A stretch of DNA of 64,000 bases from Candidatus Pseudomonas phytovorans (GTDB lineage Bacteria > Pseudomonadota > Gammaproteobacteria > Pseudomonadales > Pseudomonadaceae). This document shows positions 15,526 through 23,781 of this stretch, in pieces (within the stretch, counting starts at the first letter, position 1; each line of letters starts with the position of its first letter). The notes under the pieces were generated by a model that was not told where the DNA came from, ran no database searches, and saw only the letters and a list, made by a program, of their open reading frames with translations. Position numbers and translations under genes: made by a program. The stretch lies in contig CP119325.1 of the NCBI GenBank assembly GCA_029202525.1, positions 62,001 to 126,000 of the forward strand, given 5' to 3'.

Positions 15526-17314
15526 ATTCAGCTCGGCCCAAGCGGTTGCCGCCGGCACCGACTTTGCCGAACTCAAAGCCAGCGCCGACGGGCTTTTCTG
15601 GATCGAATTTCGCCCGGCCGATGGCGCTTGCCGTATCTGGCACTGGCTGTTCCACCAAGCCCGCTGCCTGACGCCAGATGGCTTCAGCGTGCGCAGCCGC
15701 GTGTACGAATATGGCGGTGGCAGCTTCTGCCTAGGTGGCAACGGGCTGGTGTTCGTCAACGAAAAGGACCAGCAGGTCTACACCCAGCCGCTGGACGACT
15801 TGCCACCGCGCGCGCTGACCCACGATGCCAGCTGCCGCTACGGCGATGTGCAGTGGCACGCCGGCCAGGTGCTGGCCGTCGAGGAGCGCCATGCCGGGCA
15901 GGTAGAACATCGCCTGGTCGCCTTGGGTGAAAGCAGCCGCGAGGTACTTGCCGAGGGCGCCGATTTCTATGCCTCACCCACTGTGAGTGGCGATGGCATG
16001 CGCCTGGCGTGGATCGAATGGGACCGCCCGGCACAGCCCTGGACCGTCACCCGGCTGATGTGTCGCACACGGGATGCCAGCGGCCACTGGGGGCCGGAGC
16101 AGTGTGTAGCCGCTGCTGGCGAGTCGCTGCAACAGCCGCGGTTCGATGCCGAGGGCCGGCTCTACTGCCTGTCCGATCGTAATGGCTTCTGGCAACCCTG
16201 GGGTGAAGCCGATGGCCACTGGCAGGCGTTGCCTGCGGGGCCTGCGGACCACGCGGCCGCGCCTTGGCAACTCGGCACCTGTACCTGGTTGGCGTTGAGC
16301 CCGCAAAGCTACCTGGCCAGCTGGTTCAAGGATGGCTTCGGGCAATTGGGGCTGCGTCAGGAAGATGGCCGCTTGGAACGTTTCGCCAGTGCCTATACAC
16401 GCTTTCGCAGCCTGGCCATGGATGCCCAACACCTCTATGCCATTGCCGCCTCGCCCATCAGCCCACCAGCAGTGATTGCCATCGACCGCATCAACCATGA
16501 GGTACGCGTGCTGGCCGGTGGTGCCGAGATGCTGCCGGCAGAGCAGGTCAGCCTGCCACAGTCGATCCACTATGGCAGCGAGGGCGAGCAGGCCCATGGC
16601 TTCTTCTACCCTGCGGCACAGTCGCAAGGCGCCGCACCGCTGGTGGTGTTCATACACGGGGGGCCGACGTCGGCCTGCTATCCCGTGCTTGACCCACGCA
16701 TCCAGTACTGGACCCAACGCGGCTTTGCCGTGGCCGACCTGAACTACCGGGGCAGCACCGGCTATGGCCGGGAATACCGCCAGGCATTGCACCTGCGCTG
16801 GGGCGAGAGCGATGTGGCCGATGCCTGCGCGGCGGTCGAGTACCTGGCGGCTCAAGGCCTGGTCGACAAACGCAAGGCGTTCATCCGCGGCGGCAGCGCC
16901 GGTGGCTACACCACCCTGTGCGCCCTGGCGTTCCACGACGTGTTTCGCGGTGGCGCCAGCCTGTACGGGGTCAGCGACCCGGTTGCCCTGGGCCGTGCCA
17001 CGCACAAGTTCGAAGGTGATTACCTGGACTGGCTGATCGGCGACCCGCAGCAGGATGCCGAACGTTATCGCCAACGCACGCCACTGCTGCATGCGGGGCA
17101 GATCAAGGTACCGGTGATTTTCTTCCAGGGTGAGCTGGATGCCGTGGTGGTTCCGGAGCAGACACGCTCAATGCTGGCGGCATTGCAGGCTAACGGGATC
17201 GAGGCTGAGGGGCACTTCTACGCGCAGGAGCGACATGGGTTCCGTAAGGCAGAGAACCTGGCGCATGCATTGGAAGAAGAGTGGAAGTTCTACTGCCGGG
17301 TGTTGAGGGGCTGA
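15491..17314 (+). CDS. S9 prolyl-oligopeptidase-family serine peptidase of the pqq cluster
   Basis: 607 residues. The N-terminal ~350 residues look like the beta-propeller of the S9 family; the C-terminal alpha/beta hydrolase domain contains VVFIHGGPTSA and the nucleophile motif GGSAGGY with Ser469. A later Asp and His (ERHGFR) can complete the triad. A similar peptidase gene ends the pqq cluster in other Pseudomonas and has been called pqqG, pqqH or pqqM. A role in trimming PqqA-derived peptide is plausible but not proven. The start overlaps pqqE, so the genes are co-transcribed. Confidence 0.85.
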   Translation: MIETPVSSPAAEFSSAQAVAAGTDFAELKASADGLFWIEFRPADGACRIWHWLFHQARCLTPDGFSVRSRVYEYGGGSFCLGGNGLVFVNEKDQQVYTQPLDDLPPRALTHDASCRYGDVQWHAGQVLAVEERHAGQVEHRLVALGESSREVLAEGADFYASPTVSGDGMRLAWIEWDRPAQPWTVTRLMCRTRDASGHWGPEQCVAAAGESLQQPRFDAEGRLYCLSDRNGFWQPWGEADGHWQALPAGPADHAAAPWQLGTCTWLALSPQSYLASWFKDGFGQLGLRQEDGRLERFASAYTRFRSLAMDAQHLYAIAASPISPPAVIAIDRINHEVRVLAGGAEMLPAEQVSLPQSIHYGSEGEQAHGFFYPAAQSQGAAPLVVFIHGGPTSACYPVLDPRIQYWTQRGFAVADLNYRGSTGYGREYRQALHLRWGESDVADACAAVEYLAAQGLVDKRKAFIRGGSAGGYTTLCALAFHDVFRGGASLYGVSDPVALGRATHKFEGDYLDWLIGDPQQDAERYRQRTPLLHAGQIKVPVIFFQGELDAVVVPEQTRSMLAALQANGIEAEGHFYAQERHGFRKAENLAHALEEEWKFYCRVLRG

Positions 17315-17320
17315 GCTTCT

Positions 17321-17440
17321 GGGGCCGCTTTGCGGCCCATCGCGACACAAGGCCGCTCCTACAGGGATCGCGCAAACCTGAATGTGGCGCTGTACCTGTA
17401 GGAGCGGCCTTGCGTCGCGATGGGCTGCGCAGCAGCCCCA
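17321..17440. repeat. Inverted pair of REP-like elements (second subtype)
   Basis: The 27-base arms at 17339-17365 and 17395-17421 match with one mismatch (core AAGGCCGCTCCTACAGG). Each is flanked by a GGGGC-type mini-hairpin; the one at 17321-17338 could also end pqq transcription. The core differs from the GCGGGC...CCCGC REP type found elsewhere in the window. Confidence 0.8.
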
Positions 17441-17446
17441 GCGGTG

Positions 17447-17605
17447 TCAGCGCTTGGCGATGATATATACCGCGTGCACGATCCCCGGAATGTACCCCAG
17501 CAAGGTCAGCAGAATATTTAGCCAGAATGCCCCGGCAAAACCCACCTGCAGAAACACACCCAGCGGCGGCAGCAAGATGGCGATGATGATGCGGATAAAG
17601 TCCAT
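17447..17605 (-). CDS. Pmp3/YqaE-family small membrane protein
   Basis: 52 residues from the ATG at 17605, which has an AGGAGAG ribosome site; a longer upstream frame runs through a terminator and is rejected. Two hydrophobic helices with the family motif IIIAILLPPLGVFLQVG and NILLTLLGYIPGIVHAVYII identify the UPF0057/Pmp3 family. These peptides sit in the inner membrane and are linked to membrane potential or salt stress in other organisms. The gene stands alone between the pqq cluster and an aminotransferase gene. Confidence 0.9.
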   Translation of the reverse strand: MDFIRIIIAILLPPLGVFLQVGFAGAFWLNILLTLLGYIPGIVHAVYIIAKR

Positions 17606-17667
17606 GCGAGTCTCTCCTGAAGGGGTTACATCACAGACTAGCCGCCCGCCGCAGAGGTTCCACAGGC

Positions 17668-17708
17668 AAAAAAAAACGCCCCGGGCCGAATGAAACAGGC
17701 CAGGGGCG
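17668..17708 (-). terminator. Terminator of the class III aminotransferase gene
   Basis: On the minus strand a stem CGCCCCTGGCC / GGCCCGGGGCG with a 10-base loop is followed by nine T. It lies 46 bases after the aminotransferase stop. Confidence 0.88.
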
Positions 17709-17753
17709 ATGCGCAGGAACGCCAGACGGTTCGTAGAATTCTTTAACGTGCCA

Positions 17754-19034
17754 CTAAGCTGGAACTTCGCGGTGAGCCTGCTGCTGGGCATGCAGGCGGG
17801 CAAAGGCGCGGGCCAGGCGCAGCAGCATTTCGTCGATGTTGCCCTTGCTCACGGTCAGCGCCGGTGAAAAACGCACCACATCCGCTTGCGGGGCATTCAG
17901 CAGCAAGCCTTCGTGCAGGGCTGCCGCCACCAGTTCACGGGCCAGGTTGTCCTTCAGTTGCAGGGCCCACAGCAGGCCTTGCCCGCGCACTTCGCCTTGG
18001 CCATAACGCCCGGCCAGGCGGCTCAAGCCTTCACGCAGATGGCGGCCATGGTCTTGCACTTGAGCGAAGAAGCCAGGCTCCAGCACGGTATCCAGCACAG
18101 CCAGGCCTGCAGCGCACATCAGCGCATTGCCGTGGTGGCTGCCTTCCAGCTCGCCAGGCTCGGCGCAGCATGCCGTGCCCCGGGCGAGCAAGGCAGCCAG
18201 GGGCACACCGCCGCCCAGGCCCTTGCCCAAGGTGATGATGTCGGCGCGCACACCATAAAGCTCCTCGGCCAGCAGTGCGCCACAGCGGCCAATACCGGTC
18301 TGCACCTCATCGAGGATCAACAGGATGCCCAGTTCACGGCACAGTGTTTCCACGCCCTTGAGGTACGCCTGCGTGGCGGGGATGACACCCGCTTCGCCCT
18401 GGATAGGCTCAAGCATGATGGCCACGGTGCGCGAATCTACTGCAGCGTGCAGGGCGGCCAAGTCATTGAACGGCACCTTGCTGAAGCCCGGAAGGCCAGG
18501 TTCGCAGCGGTTGCATGGCAGCGGGTCGGACGCTGACAGCGCGCCCAGGCTGCGGCCATGACAGGCCTGGCTGGCAGTAATGATCTGGTAGGCGCCGTTG
18601 CGGTGCAGCTGGCCCCACTTACGCGCCAGTTTGATCGCACCTTCACAGGCCTCCGCGCCGCTGTTCAGCAGGTAGGCCTGCTCGCTGTCGGTGCTCTGGC
18701 ACAGGCGGTTGACCAGCCCCAACAGGCCTCGGCTGTGATAGCCCGCGCCCGGATTGATCAGCGCCTGGGCCTGGTTGCCCAGCGCTTTCACCAGCACGCT
18801 GGGGCTGTGGCCCAGGCTGTTGACTGCGCCACCTTGGGTAAAGTCTAGATAGGCATGCCCTTGGTTGTCCCACAACCAGGAACCCTGACCACGCACGAAC
18901 ACCTGCGCTGCACGTTCGGCGCTGGGCATCAGGCGATCACGCGACAACTCGGCAGCTTGCGGCACCATCACCGGCGCCCGCTTGGGCTCGGCCGCAGCGG
19001 CAGGGGCCGAGCGGCGCAGGTTGAACAGGTTCAT
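17754..19034 (-). CDS. Class III pyridoxal-phosphate aminotransferase (acetylornithine aminotransferase-like)
   Basis: 426 residues from the ATG at 19034, with GGAG five bases upstream; a TTG five codons earlier is less likely. The PLP lysine is Lys271 in ITLGKGLGGGVP, preceded by LILDEVQTGIGRCG and the phosphate-binding LNSGAEACEGAIKLAR. The enzyme transfers an amino group from an omega-amino donor such as acetylornithine, ornithine, GABA or 5-aminovalerate. The last is tempting because davBA make it, but the gene is 8 kb away and regulated divergently by a LysR protein. No arg or gab genes are adjacent. Confidence 0.85.
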   Translation of the reverse strand: MNLFNLRRSAPAAAAEPKRAPVMVPQAAELSRDRLMPSAERAAQVFVRGQGSWLWDNQGHAYLDFTQGGAVNSLGHSPSVLVKALGNQAQALINPGAGYHSRGLLGLVNRLCQSTDSEQAYLLNSGAEACEGAIKLARKWGQLHRNGAYQIITASQACHGRSLGALSASDPLPCNRCEPGLPGFSKVPFNDLAALHAAVDSRTVAIMLEPIQGEAGVIPATQAYLKGVETLCRELGILLILDEVQTGIGRCGALLAEELYGVRADIITLGKGLGGGVPLAALLARGTACCAEPGELEGSHHGNALMCAAGLAVLDTVLEPGFFAQVQDHGRHLREGLSRLAGRYGQGEVRGQGLLWALQLKDNLARELVAAALHEGLLLNAPQADVVRFSPALTVSKGNIDEMLLRLARAFARLHAQQQAHREVPA

Positions 19035-19137
19035 CAGGGCTCCAGCCAATCACGGTAAAGGGCGGCTACGGTGCGGTCTTGATGCCGACACTCTATATTT
19101 TGCCTTGCCTATCAAAAGTGTTTTTCATCCGGGGTAA

Positions 19138-19149
19138 CAATCGACCGAT
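19138..19149. promoter_or_regulatory. Palindrome in the divergent aminotransferase-lysR gap
   Basis: AATCG-AC-CGATT lies roughly midway between the two divergent start codons (19034 and 19245). LysR-type regulators usually bind such gaps and control both genes, but the site is not a standard T-N11-A pattern. Confidence 0.35.
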
Positions 19150-19244
19150 TCATCGCTGTAACCCGTTGGAATACGGCGATAGACTAGGCTTCGCGAGGCT
19201 TTTCGACCATTTCGTTTTTCCAGCAATTTTGATAAGTGTTACTT

Positions 19245-20168
19245 ATGGATTTCCGCCAACTGCGTTATTTCGTCGCGGTGTACGAAGAAGGCCACGTAGG
19301 CCGTGCCGCCGAGCGCCTGTCGCTTTCACAGCCGGCGCTCTCTCAGCAGATCCGCCAGCTGGAACACAGCCTCGACCTGAGCCTGTTCGAGCGCAGCAAC
19401 AAGCGCCTGCTGCCCACCCTGGCTGCCCATACCTTGTACAACCACGCCTTGCCATTGCTCGATGGACTGCAGCGCGCCCACGAGGCCATGCGTAACTTCA
19501 AGGGCCAGTCTCTGCGCACTCTGGCTATCGGCGTGCTGCAGACCGTGCGGCCAAGCCTGGTGCCGCAGTTGCTCGAACGGCTGCGCAAGGCACAGCCGCA
19601 CCTTGTGGTGCAGATCTACGAGTTGTCGGGGCTGGAGATCGAACGCCGGCTGCTCAACGGCAGCCTGGATATCGGCATCAGCTACCTGCCTCCGCGCCAG
19701 CCCGGGCTGCATGGCCTGTTGCTGTATGAAGATGAGCTACAGCTGGTGATCCCCGATACCCACCCGCTGAAAGATTTCAAGAAGGTGTCCATCCGCCAGG
19801 CCGCCGAGTTACCCATGCTGATGCTGGGCGAGGAGTACCAGATCCGCCAGATCTGGCAGGCGCAGCTGGCCAGCCAGGGCCGACGGCCACACGTGCAGGC
19901 AGAGATGAACAACATGGCGGGGATTCTCGACAGCCTCGCGCACACGGCACTGGCTACCATTCTGCCAGGCCGGGCCAAGGAGGCCGCCGAGGACGATCAG
20001 GGCCTGCTGTGGAAGCCGTTAAGCGAGCCGCGGGTACCGCTGAAGGTTGGCCTGGTGTTCCGCGATGCCCAGCGCCAGCAGGCCTCAGTGGAGCTGCTGC
20101 GCACGCTGCTGGAAGAGGAAACGGACGCCCGCCTGCTGGGGGCATCGCCGCTGGATGTGCTGGCCTGA
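19245..20168 (+). CDS. LysR-family transcriptional regulator
   Basis: 307 residues from the ATG at 19245 (a GTG three codons upstream is an alternative). The N-terminal winged helix-turn-helix is typical (MDFRQLRYFVAVYEEGHVGRAAERLSLSQPALSQQIRQLE), followed by a periplasmic-binding-protein-like effector domain from ~90. It is divergent from the class III aminotransferase gene, which is probably its target. The effector is unknown. Its 3' end meets the terminator shared with the RsmY RNA. Confidence 0.88.
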   Translation: MDFRQLRYFVAVYEEGHVGRAAERLSLSQPALSQQIRQLEHSLDLSLFERSNKRLLPTLAAHTLYNHALPLLDGLQRAHEAMRNFKGQSLRTLAIGVLQTVRPSLVPQLLERLRKAQPHLVVQIYELSGLEIERRLLNGSLDIGISYLPPRQPGLHGLLLYEDELQLVIPDTHPLKDFKKVSIRQAAELPMLMLGEEYQIRQIWQAQLASQGRRPHVQAEMNNMAGILDSLAHTALATILPGRAKEAAEDDQGLLWKPLSEPRVPLKVGLVFRDAQRQQASVELLRTLLEEETDARLLGASPLDVLA

Positions 20169-20182
20169 AAAACACGCGCACA

Positions 20183-20314
20183 AAGAAAACCCCGCCGAAG
20201 CGGGGTTTTCCAGACTGTTTCCCTGTGACATCCGTATCACCCCGCCATCCTGGCAGGTGGTCCTTCGTCGTCTTCCTTGATCTGTCCTTTGCGCTTCCTG
20301 CGCAACGTCCATGT
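20183..20314 (-). ncRNA. rsmY: RsmY-type small RNA that sequesters RsmA/CsrA proteins
   Basis: The minus strand from about 20314 to the terminator ending near 20183 carries nine GGA triplets (plus-strand TCC at 20308, 20296, 20285, 20274, 20261, 20248, 20231, 20220 and 20209). One is displayed in a perfect hairpin, TTGCGC-AGGAA-GCGCAA (20289-20305), the classic RsmA-binding shape. A TAATCT -10 box (20320-20325) sets the start, and a GacA box is centred ~65 bases upstream. A GC-rich hairpin with T-rich tail ends the RNA. Known members titrate RsmA/RsmE under GacS/GacA control to relieve translational repression. The location between a LysR and an acyl-CoA dehydrogenase gene agrees with P. putida rsmY as I remember it. 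No protein frame explains the region. Confidence 0.88.
20185..20210. terminator. Bidirectional terminator of rsmY and the LysR gene
   Basis: GAAAACCCCGC / GCGGGGTTTTC is a perfect 11-bp stem with a CGAA loop. It has A-rich and T-rich flanks on both strands, so it can end the plus-strand lysR message and the minus-strand RsmY RNA. Confidence 0.9.
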
Positions 20315-20319
20315 GAGAA

Positions 20320-20366
20320 AGATTACCCGTGGATCCAATCTGAGAACAGTGGTGAAAAGTCACCAC
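20320..20366 (-). promoter_or_regulatory. rsmY promoter with an adjacent perfect inverted repeat
   Basis: The -10 TAATCT (minus strand) is at 20320-20325 and the corresponding -35 is poor (TGTTCT), as expected for an activator-dependent promoter. Directly upstream lies GTGGTGA-AAAG-TCACCAC at 20349-20366, a perfect 7+7 inverted repeat covering about -36 to -53. Another regulator may bind there. Confidence 0.6.
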
Positions 20367-20370
20367 GTCG

Positions 20371-20388
20371 TGTAGGAAAAAGCTTACA
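20371..20388. promoter_or_regulatory. GacA upstream activating sequence of rsmY
   Basis: TGTAGG-N6-CTTACA differs from the known GacA box TGTAAG-N6-CTTACA at one base. It is centred about 65 bases before the predicted RsmY start, the usual distance for rsmX/Y/Z promoters. Confidence 0.85.
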
Positions 20389-20448
20389 AAGGGGAGGCAT
20401 TCGCATATACACCGCGAATGGGGGGCCGCCCTGCGGCCCCAAAATTCC

Positions 20449-22227
20449 TCAGAACTGCTCAGCATCCAGCAGGTAAAGCGACTCACTTCCCGCCTTCACC
20501 GAAGCCACCAGCGAATCTACCCGCGGCAGCAACCGCGCAAAGTAGAACCGCGCCGTCCCCAGCTTGCCCGAGTAGAACGCCTCGTCCCCCTCACCCGCCT
20601 TGGCCGCCCGCGCCATCAGCGCCCACATGTAGGCATAGGCCACATAACCAAAGGCATGCAGGTACTCGACCGACGCCGCACCGATTTCATTCGGGTTGCC
20701 CTTGGCTTGTTCCAGCACCCATTCGGTCAGCCCGTCGAGCTGGTCGAGGCTGGCCGCCAACGGCTTGGCAAATTCGCTCAACTCGCCACTTGCGCTGGCA
20801 ATGAACTGGCGAATCTCGTCGGAGAACAACCGGTAGTAAGCCCCACCACTGGCCACTACCTTGCGCCCCATCAGGTCGAGGGCCTGAATGCCGTTGGTGC
20901 CTTCGTAAATTTGCGTAATGCGCACGTCGCGCACCAGCTGCTCCTGCCCCCACTCGCGGATATAACCATGCCCACCGAATACCTGCTGGCCGTGCACCGT
21001 GCTCTCCAGCCCCAGGTCGGTCAGGAACGCCTTGGCCACCGGCGTCAACAGCGCCACCAGCTCTTCACTACGCTTGCGCACGACGGCATCTTCGCTGTAC
21101 TTGGCACTGTCCAGCTGCATGGCTACATAGGTGGAAAAGGCGCGGCCACCCTCGATCTGCGCCTTCATGGTCAGCAGCATGCGGCGCACGTCCGGGTGGA
21201 CGATGATCGGGTCGGCGGCCTTGTCTTTGGCTTGTGGGCCGGTCGGGGCGCGGCTCTGCTGGCGGTCGCGGGCGTATTCCACGGCGTTCTGGTAAGAGCG
21301 TTCGGCAGACGCCAGGCCCTGGATACCAACGCCCAGGCGCTCGTAGTTCATCATGGTGAACATGGCTGCCAGGCCCTTGTTCGGCTCGCCCACTATGTAG
21401 CCGACTGCCTCATCGAAGTTCATCACACAGGTCGCCGAGGCCTGGATGCCCATCTTGTGCTCAATCGAGCCGCAAGTCGCCGGGTTGCGCGCGCCCAGGC
21501 TACCGTCTTCGTTGACCAGGAACTTTGGCACCAGGAACAGCGAAATGCCTTTCGCCCCCGCCGGGGCATCCGGCAGCTTGGCCAGCACCAGGTGGATGAT
21601 GTTTTCGGTCAGGTCGTGCTCGCCACCGGTGATGAAAATCTTGGTGCCGCTGACCTTGTAGCTGCCATCAGCCTGGGGTTCGGCCTTGGTCCGGATGATG
21701 CCCAGGTCGGTACCGGCATGCGGCTCGGTCAGGCACATGGAACCCGCCCACACACCGGCGTACATGTTCGGCAGGTACTTCTCCTTTAGTGCCTCGCTGG
21801 CGTGGGCATTGATCGACAGGCAGGCGCCGGCGGTCAACATCGGGTACAGGCCAAACGCCAGGCTGGAGGCATTGACCATTTCCTCGACCTGGGCCGAGAT
21901 GGCCTTGGGCATGCCCATGCCGCCAAACACCGGGTCGCCGCCCACGCCTACCCAGCCGCCTTCGGCATAGGTGTTGTAGGCCTCGATGAAACCGGCCGGT
22001 GTACGCACCGCACCGTTGTCCCAGTGGCAGCCTTCTTCGTCGGCGGCGCGGCTGAGCGGCGCGATGGTCTTGGCGGTGACTTTGCCGGCTTCTTCCAGCA
22101 CGGCCATGGCCGTCTCGGCATCGACTACCTCAGCCAGCCCGGGCAACTGCGCCCACTGCTCGGCCACATTGAAGACTTCATTCAGTACGAAGCGCATGTC
22201 GCGCAGGGGCGCTTTATAGTCAGCCAT
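20449..22227 (-). CDS. Acyl-CoA dehydrogenase (FadE-like, first paralogue)
   Basis: 592 residues, long for the family because of an extra C-terminal domain shared with the paralogue at 23.8 kb. Flavoenzyme motifs are clear: MCLTEPHAGTDLG for FAD/substrate binding, KIFITGGEHDLTENIIHLVLA, and the C-terminal IYEGTNGIQALDLMGRK, whose Glu is the likely catalytic base. It would catalyse the first dehydrogenation of fatty-acid beta-oxidation. The start MADYKAPLRDMRFV is nearly the same as in the second paralogue. AGAGG precedes the ATG. Confidence 0.9.
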   Translation of the reverse strand: MADYKAPLRDMRFVLNEVFNVAEQWAQLPGLAEVVDAETAMAVLEEAGKVTAKTIAPLSRAADEEGCHWDNGAVRTPAGFIEAYNTYAEGGWVGVGGDPVFGGMGMPKAISAQVEEMVNASSLAFGLYPMLTAGACLSINAHASEALKEKYLPNMYAGVWAGSMCLTEPHAGTDLGIIRTKAEPQADGSYKVSGTKIFITGGEHDLTENIIHLVLAKLPDAPAGAKGISLFLVPKFLVNEDGSLGARNPATCGSIEHKMGIQASATCVMNFDEAVGYIVGEPNKGLAAMFTMMNYERLGVGIQGLASAERSYQNAVEYARDRQQSRAPTGPQAKDKAADPIIVHPDVRRMLLTMKAQIEGGRAFSTYVAMQLDSAKYSEDAVVRKRSEELVALLTPVAKAFLTDLGLESTVHGQQVFGGHGYIREWGQEQLVRDVRITQIYEGTNGIQALDLMGRKVVASGGAYYRLFSDEIRQFIASASGELSEFAKPLAASLDQLDGLTEWVLEQAKGNPNEIGAASVEYLHAFGYVAYAYMWALMARAAKAGEGDEAFYSGKLGTARFYFARLLPRVDSLVASVKAGSESLYLLDAEQF

Positions 22228-22351
22228 GACAACCTCTCGCTAGTCGGGTCGGGGCGGTCTCAGGGAACCGCGACACTGGGGTTAATGGCAGTGTAACCGA
22301 ACAACTTTTACGAGACATAGGGTCATCACCTGACCATGTAGTCTTGTTCGG

Positions 22352-23635
22352 TCACGCCATCCGCACTGCTCCTCGCTGCGATTGTTGCCCATGCACCATG
22401 ACACAATTGCGCCCCGCGCTTTTGGCGCTATACAGCGCCTGGTCAGCAGATTTCAGCACCGCCTCGGGGTTTCGGTGGTCAACCTGGCGCTCGGCCACGC
22501 CGATGCTGATGGTGACCGACACCGTTCCGCCGCCGCTGCCCGCCCGTCGCTGGCGCCCGCTTGTGTCGTCCTGCGGGCGGCTGCTCTGGTCGCGCAGGTG
22601 CATGACATAGTTGGCGATCACTTCTCGCACCGCCTCTACGTGGGGCACACATTCCTCGGCTGTCTTGCCGGCGAACACCAGGGCGAACTCCTCACCGCCA
22701 TAGCGATACGCGCGGCCACCGCCGGTCACCTTGGACAAGCGGCTGGCGACCAGGCGCAACACCTGGTCGCCCACATCGTGCCCGTGGGTATCGTTGAATT
22801 TCTTGAAATGGTCGACATCGGTCATCGCGATCACATAATTGCGCCCCAGGCGCTGCATGCGCTCGTTCAGCGCGCGGCGCCCGGGCAGGCCGGTCAACTC
22901 GTCACGGAAGGCCATCTGGTAGGCCTCGTGCGCCACCGCGGCAGCGATCATCAGCATCACCTGGCTGCACATGATGTTCAGGGTGAACGGCAGAATGAAC
23001 GTTTGCGGCAGCATCCAGAAAATGCCCAGCAAGCCTGTTATCAACGCGGCGTGCAGCGGCCGTGGTGCGCGCAGGTATTGCACCACCAGCAGGATGAACA
23101 CGCCCATGAACAAGGGGTAGACCATCTGGATCAGGCTCATCCACTGGCCATGCAAGGCTGGCCAGCGGATTTCCGCCAGCCAGCTCAGCAACGCCTCGGG
23201 GTAGCTTTGTTCGAGGGCTACCGCCACGCTGCCCACCGCGAACAACACAGCGCCGCGGGCGACCATGTCCTGCAGCAGGTGGGTGCGTTCCTGCCAGGCG
23301 CCGTACAGCCCGAACAGGGCGGGCAGCAGCAGGCATACCAGGTGGAAGATCACTGCCGCGTCCTCGCGCACGCGGCCATGGTCACGATAGAAGTCGGTCT
23401 GGGTGTCGAGCAGGTAGTAGGCGATGTACACCGTGAGCATCATGAACAGCTCACGCTGACGACGGTACACCGCGCAGTAGGCGCCGCCCAGCAACAGGAC
23501 CAGGGTGGGCAGAACATTGAACAGCGATGTGAAGAAGACACTGAGGTCTCTCACATAGGCTGCGGCGAGCCCTGCCAGCAACAGGAACAGCGAAGGCAGG
23601 AAGTGGCTTGCGCGAACAGCATTAAGACGAAACAA
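22352..23635 (-). CDS. Membrane-anchored diguanylate cyclase (GGDEF domain)
   Basis: 427 residues from a TTG start with GGAG about eight bases upstream; no in-frame ATG is nearby. Six or so hydrophobic helices occupy residues 1-220, followed by a GGDEF domain (DELTGLPGRRALNERM, DVDHFKKFNDTHGHDVGDQVL). The signature is GGEEF at ~315, which is active in other cyclases. The usual inhibitory RxxD site just before it is absent (GGGRAYRYGGEEF). It should make c-di-GMP from two GTP in response to an unknown membrane signal. It lies between two acyl-CoA dehydrogenase genes on the same strand. Confidence 0.88.
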   Translation of the reverse strand: MFRLNAVRASHFLPSLFLLLAGLAAAYVRDLSVFFTSLFNVLPTLVLLLGGAYCAVYRRQRELFMMLTVYIAYYLLDTQTDFYRDHGRVREDAAVIFHLVCLLLPALFGLYGAWQERTHLLQDMVARGAVLFAVGSVAVALEQSYPEALLSWLAEIRWPALHGQWMSLIQMVYPLFMGVFILLVVQYLRAPRPLHAALITGLLGIFWMLPQTFILPFTLNIMCSQVMLMIAAAVAHEAYQMAFRDELTGLPGRRALNERMQRLGRNYVIAMTDVDHFKKFNDTHGHDVGDQVLRLVASRLSKVTGGGRAYRYGGEEFALVFAGKTAEECVPHVEAVREVIANYVMHLRDQSSRPQDDTSGRQRRAGSGGGTVSVTISIGVAERQVDHRNPEAVLKSADQALYSAKSAGRNCVMVHGQQSQRGAVRMA

Positions 23636-23731
23636 GGGTAATCTCCAACCCGGCAGATCAATAGTGGCATTGTGCCCTTACTTCATCGGCAGTGCACATG
23701 AACAGTTGAGTGTGGGCTGGATTCAGAATGT

Positions 23732-23765
23732 AAAAACCCGCCTGCCGGTGAAGGCAGGCGGGTTT
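23732..23765 (-). terminator. Terminator of the second acyl-CoA dehydrogenase gene
   Basis: AAACCCGCCTGCC / GGCAGGCGGGTTT is a perfect 13-bp stem with a six-base loop, followed on the minus strand by a T run. It starts 16 bases past the dehydrogenase stop. Confidence 0.92.
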
Positions 23766-23781
23766 GGCTACAGCGGGTGGA

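Noticed and set aside
20422..20440. GC-rich hairpin just after the first acyl-CoA dehydrogenase stop, considered as terminator
   Set aside because: The stem is good, but no T run follows on the minus strand, so it is not a standard Rho-independent terminator.
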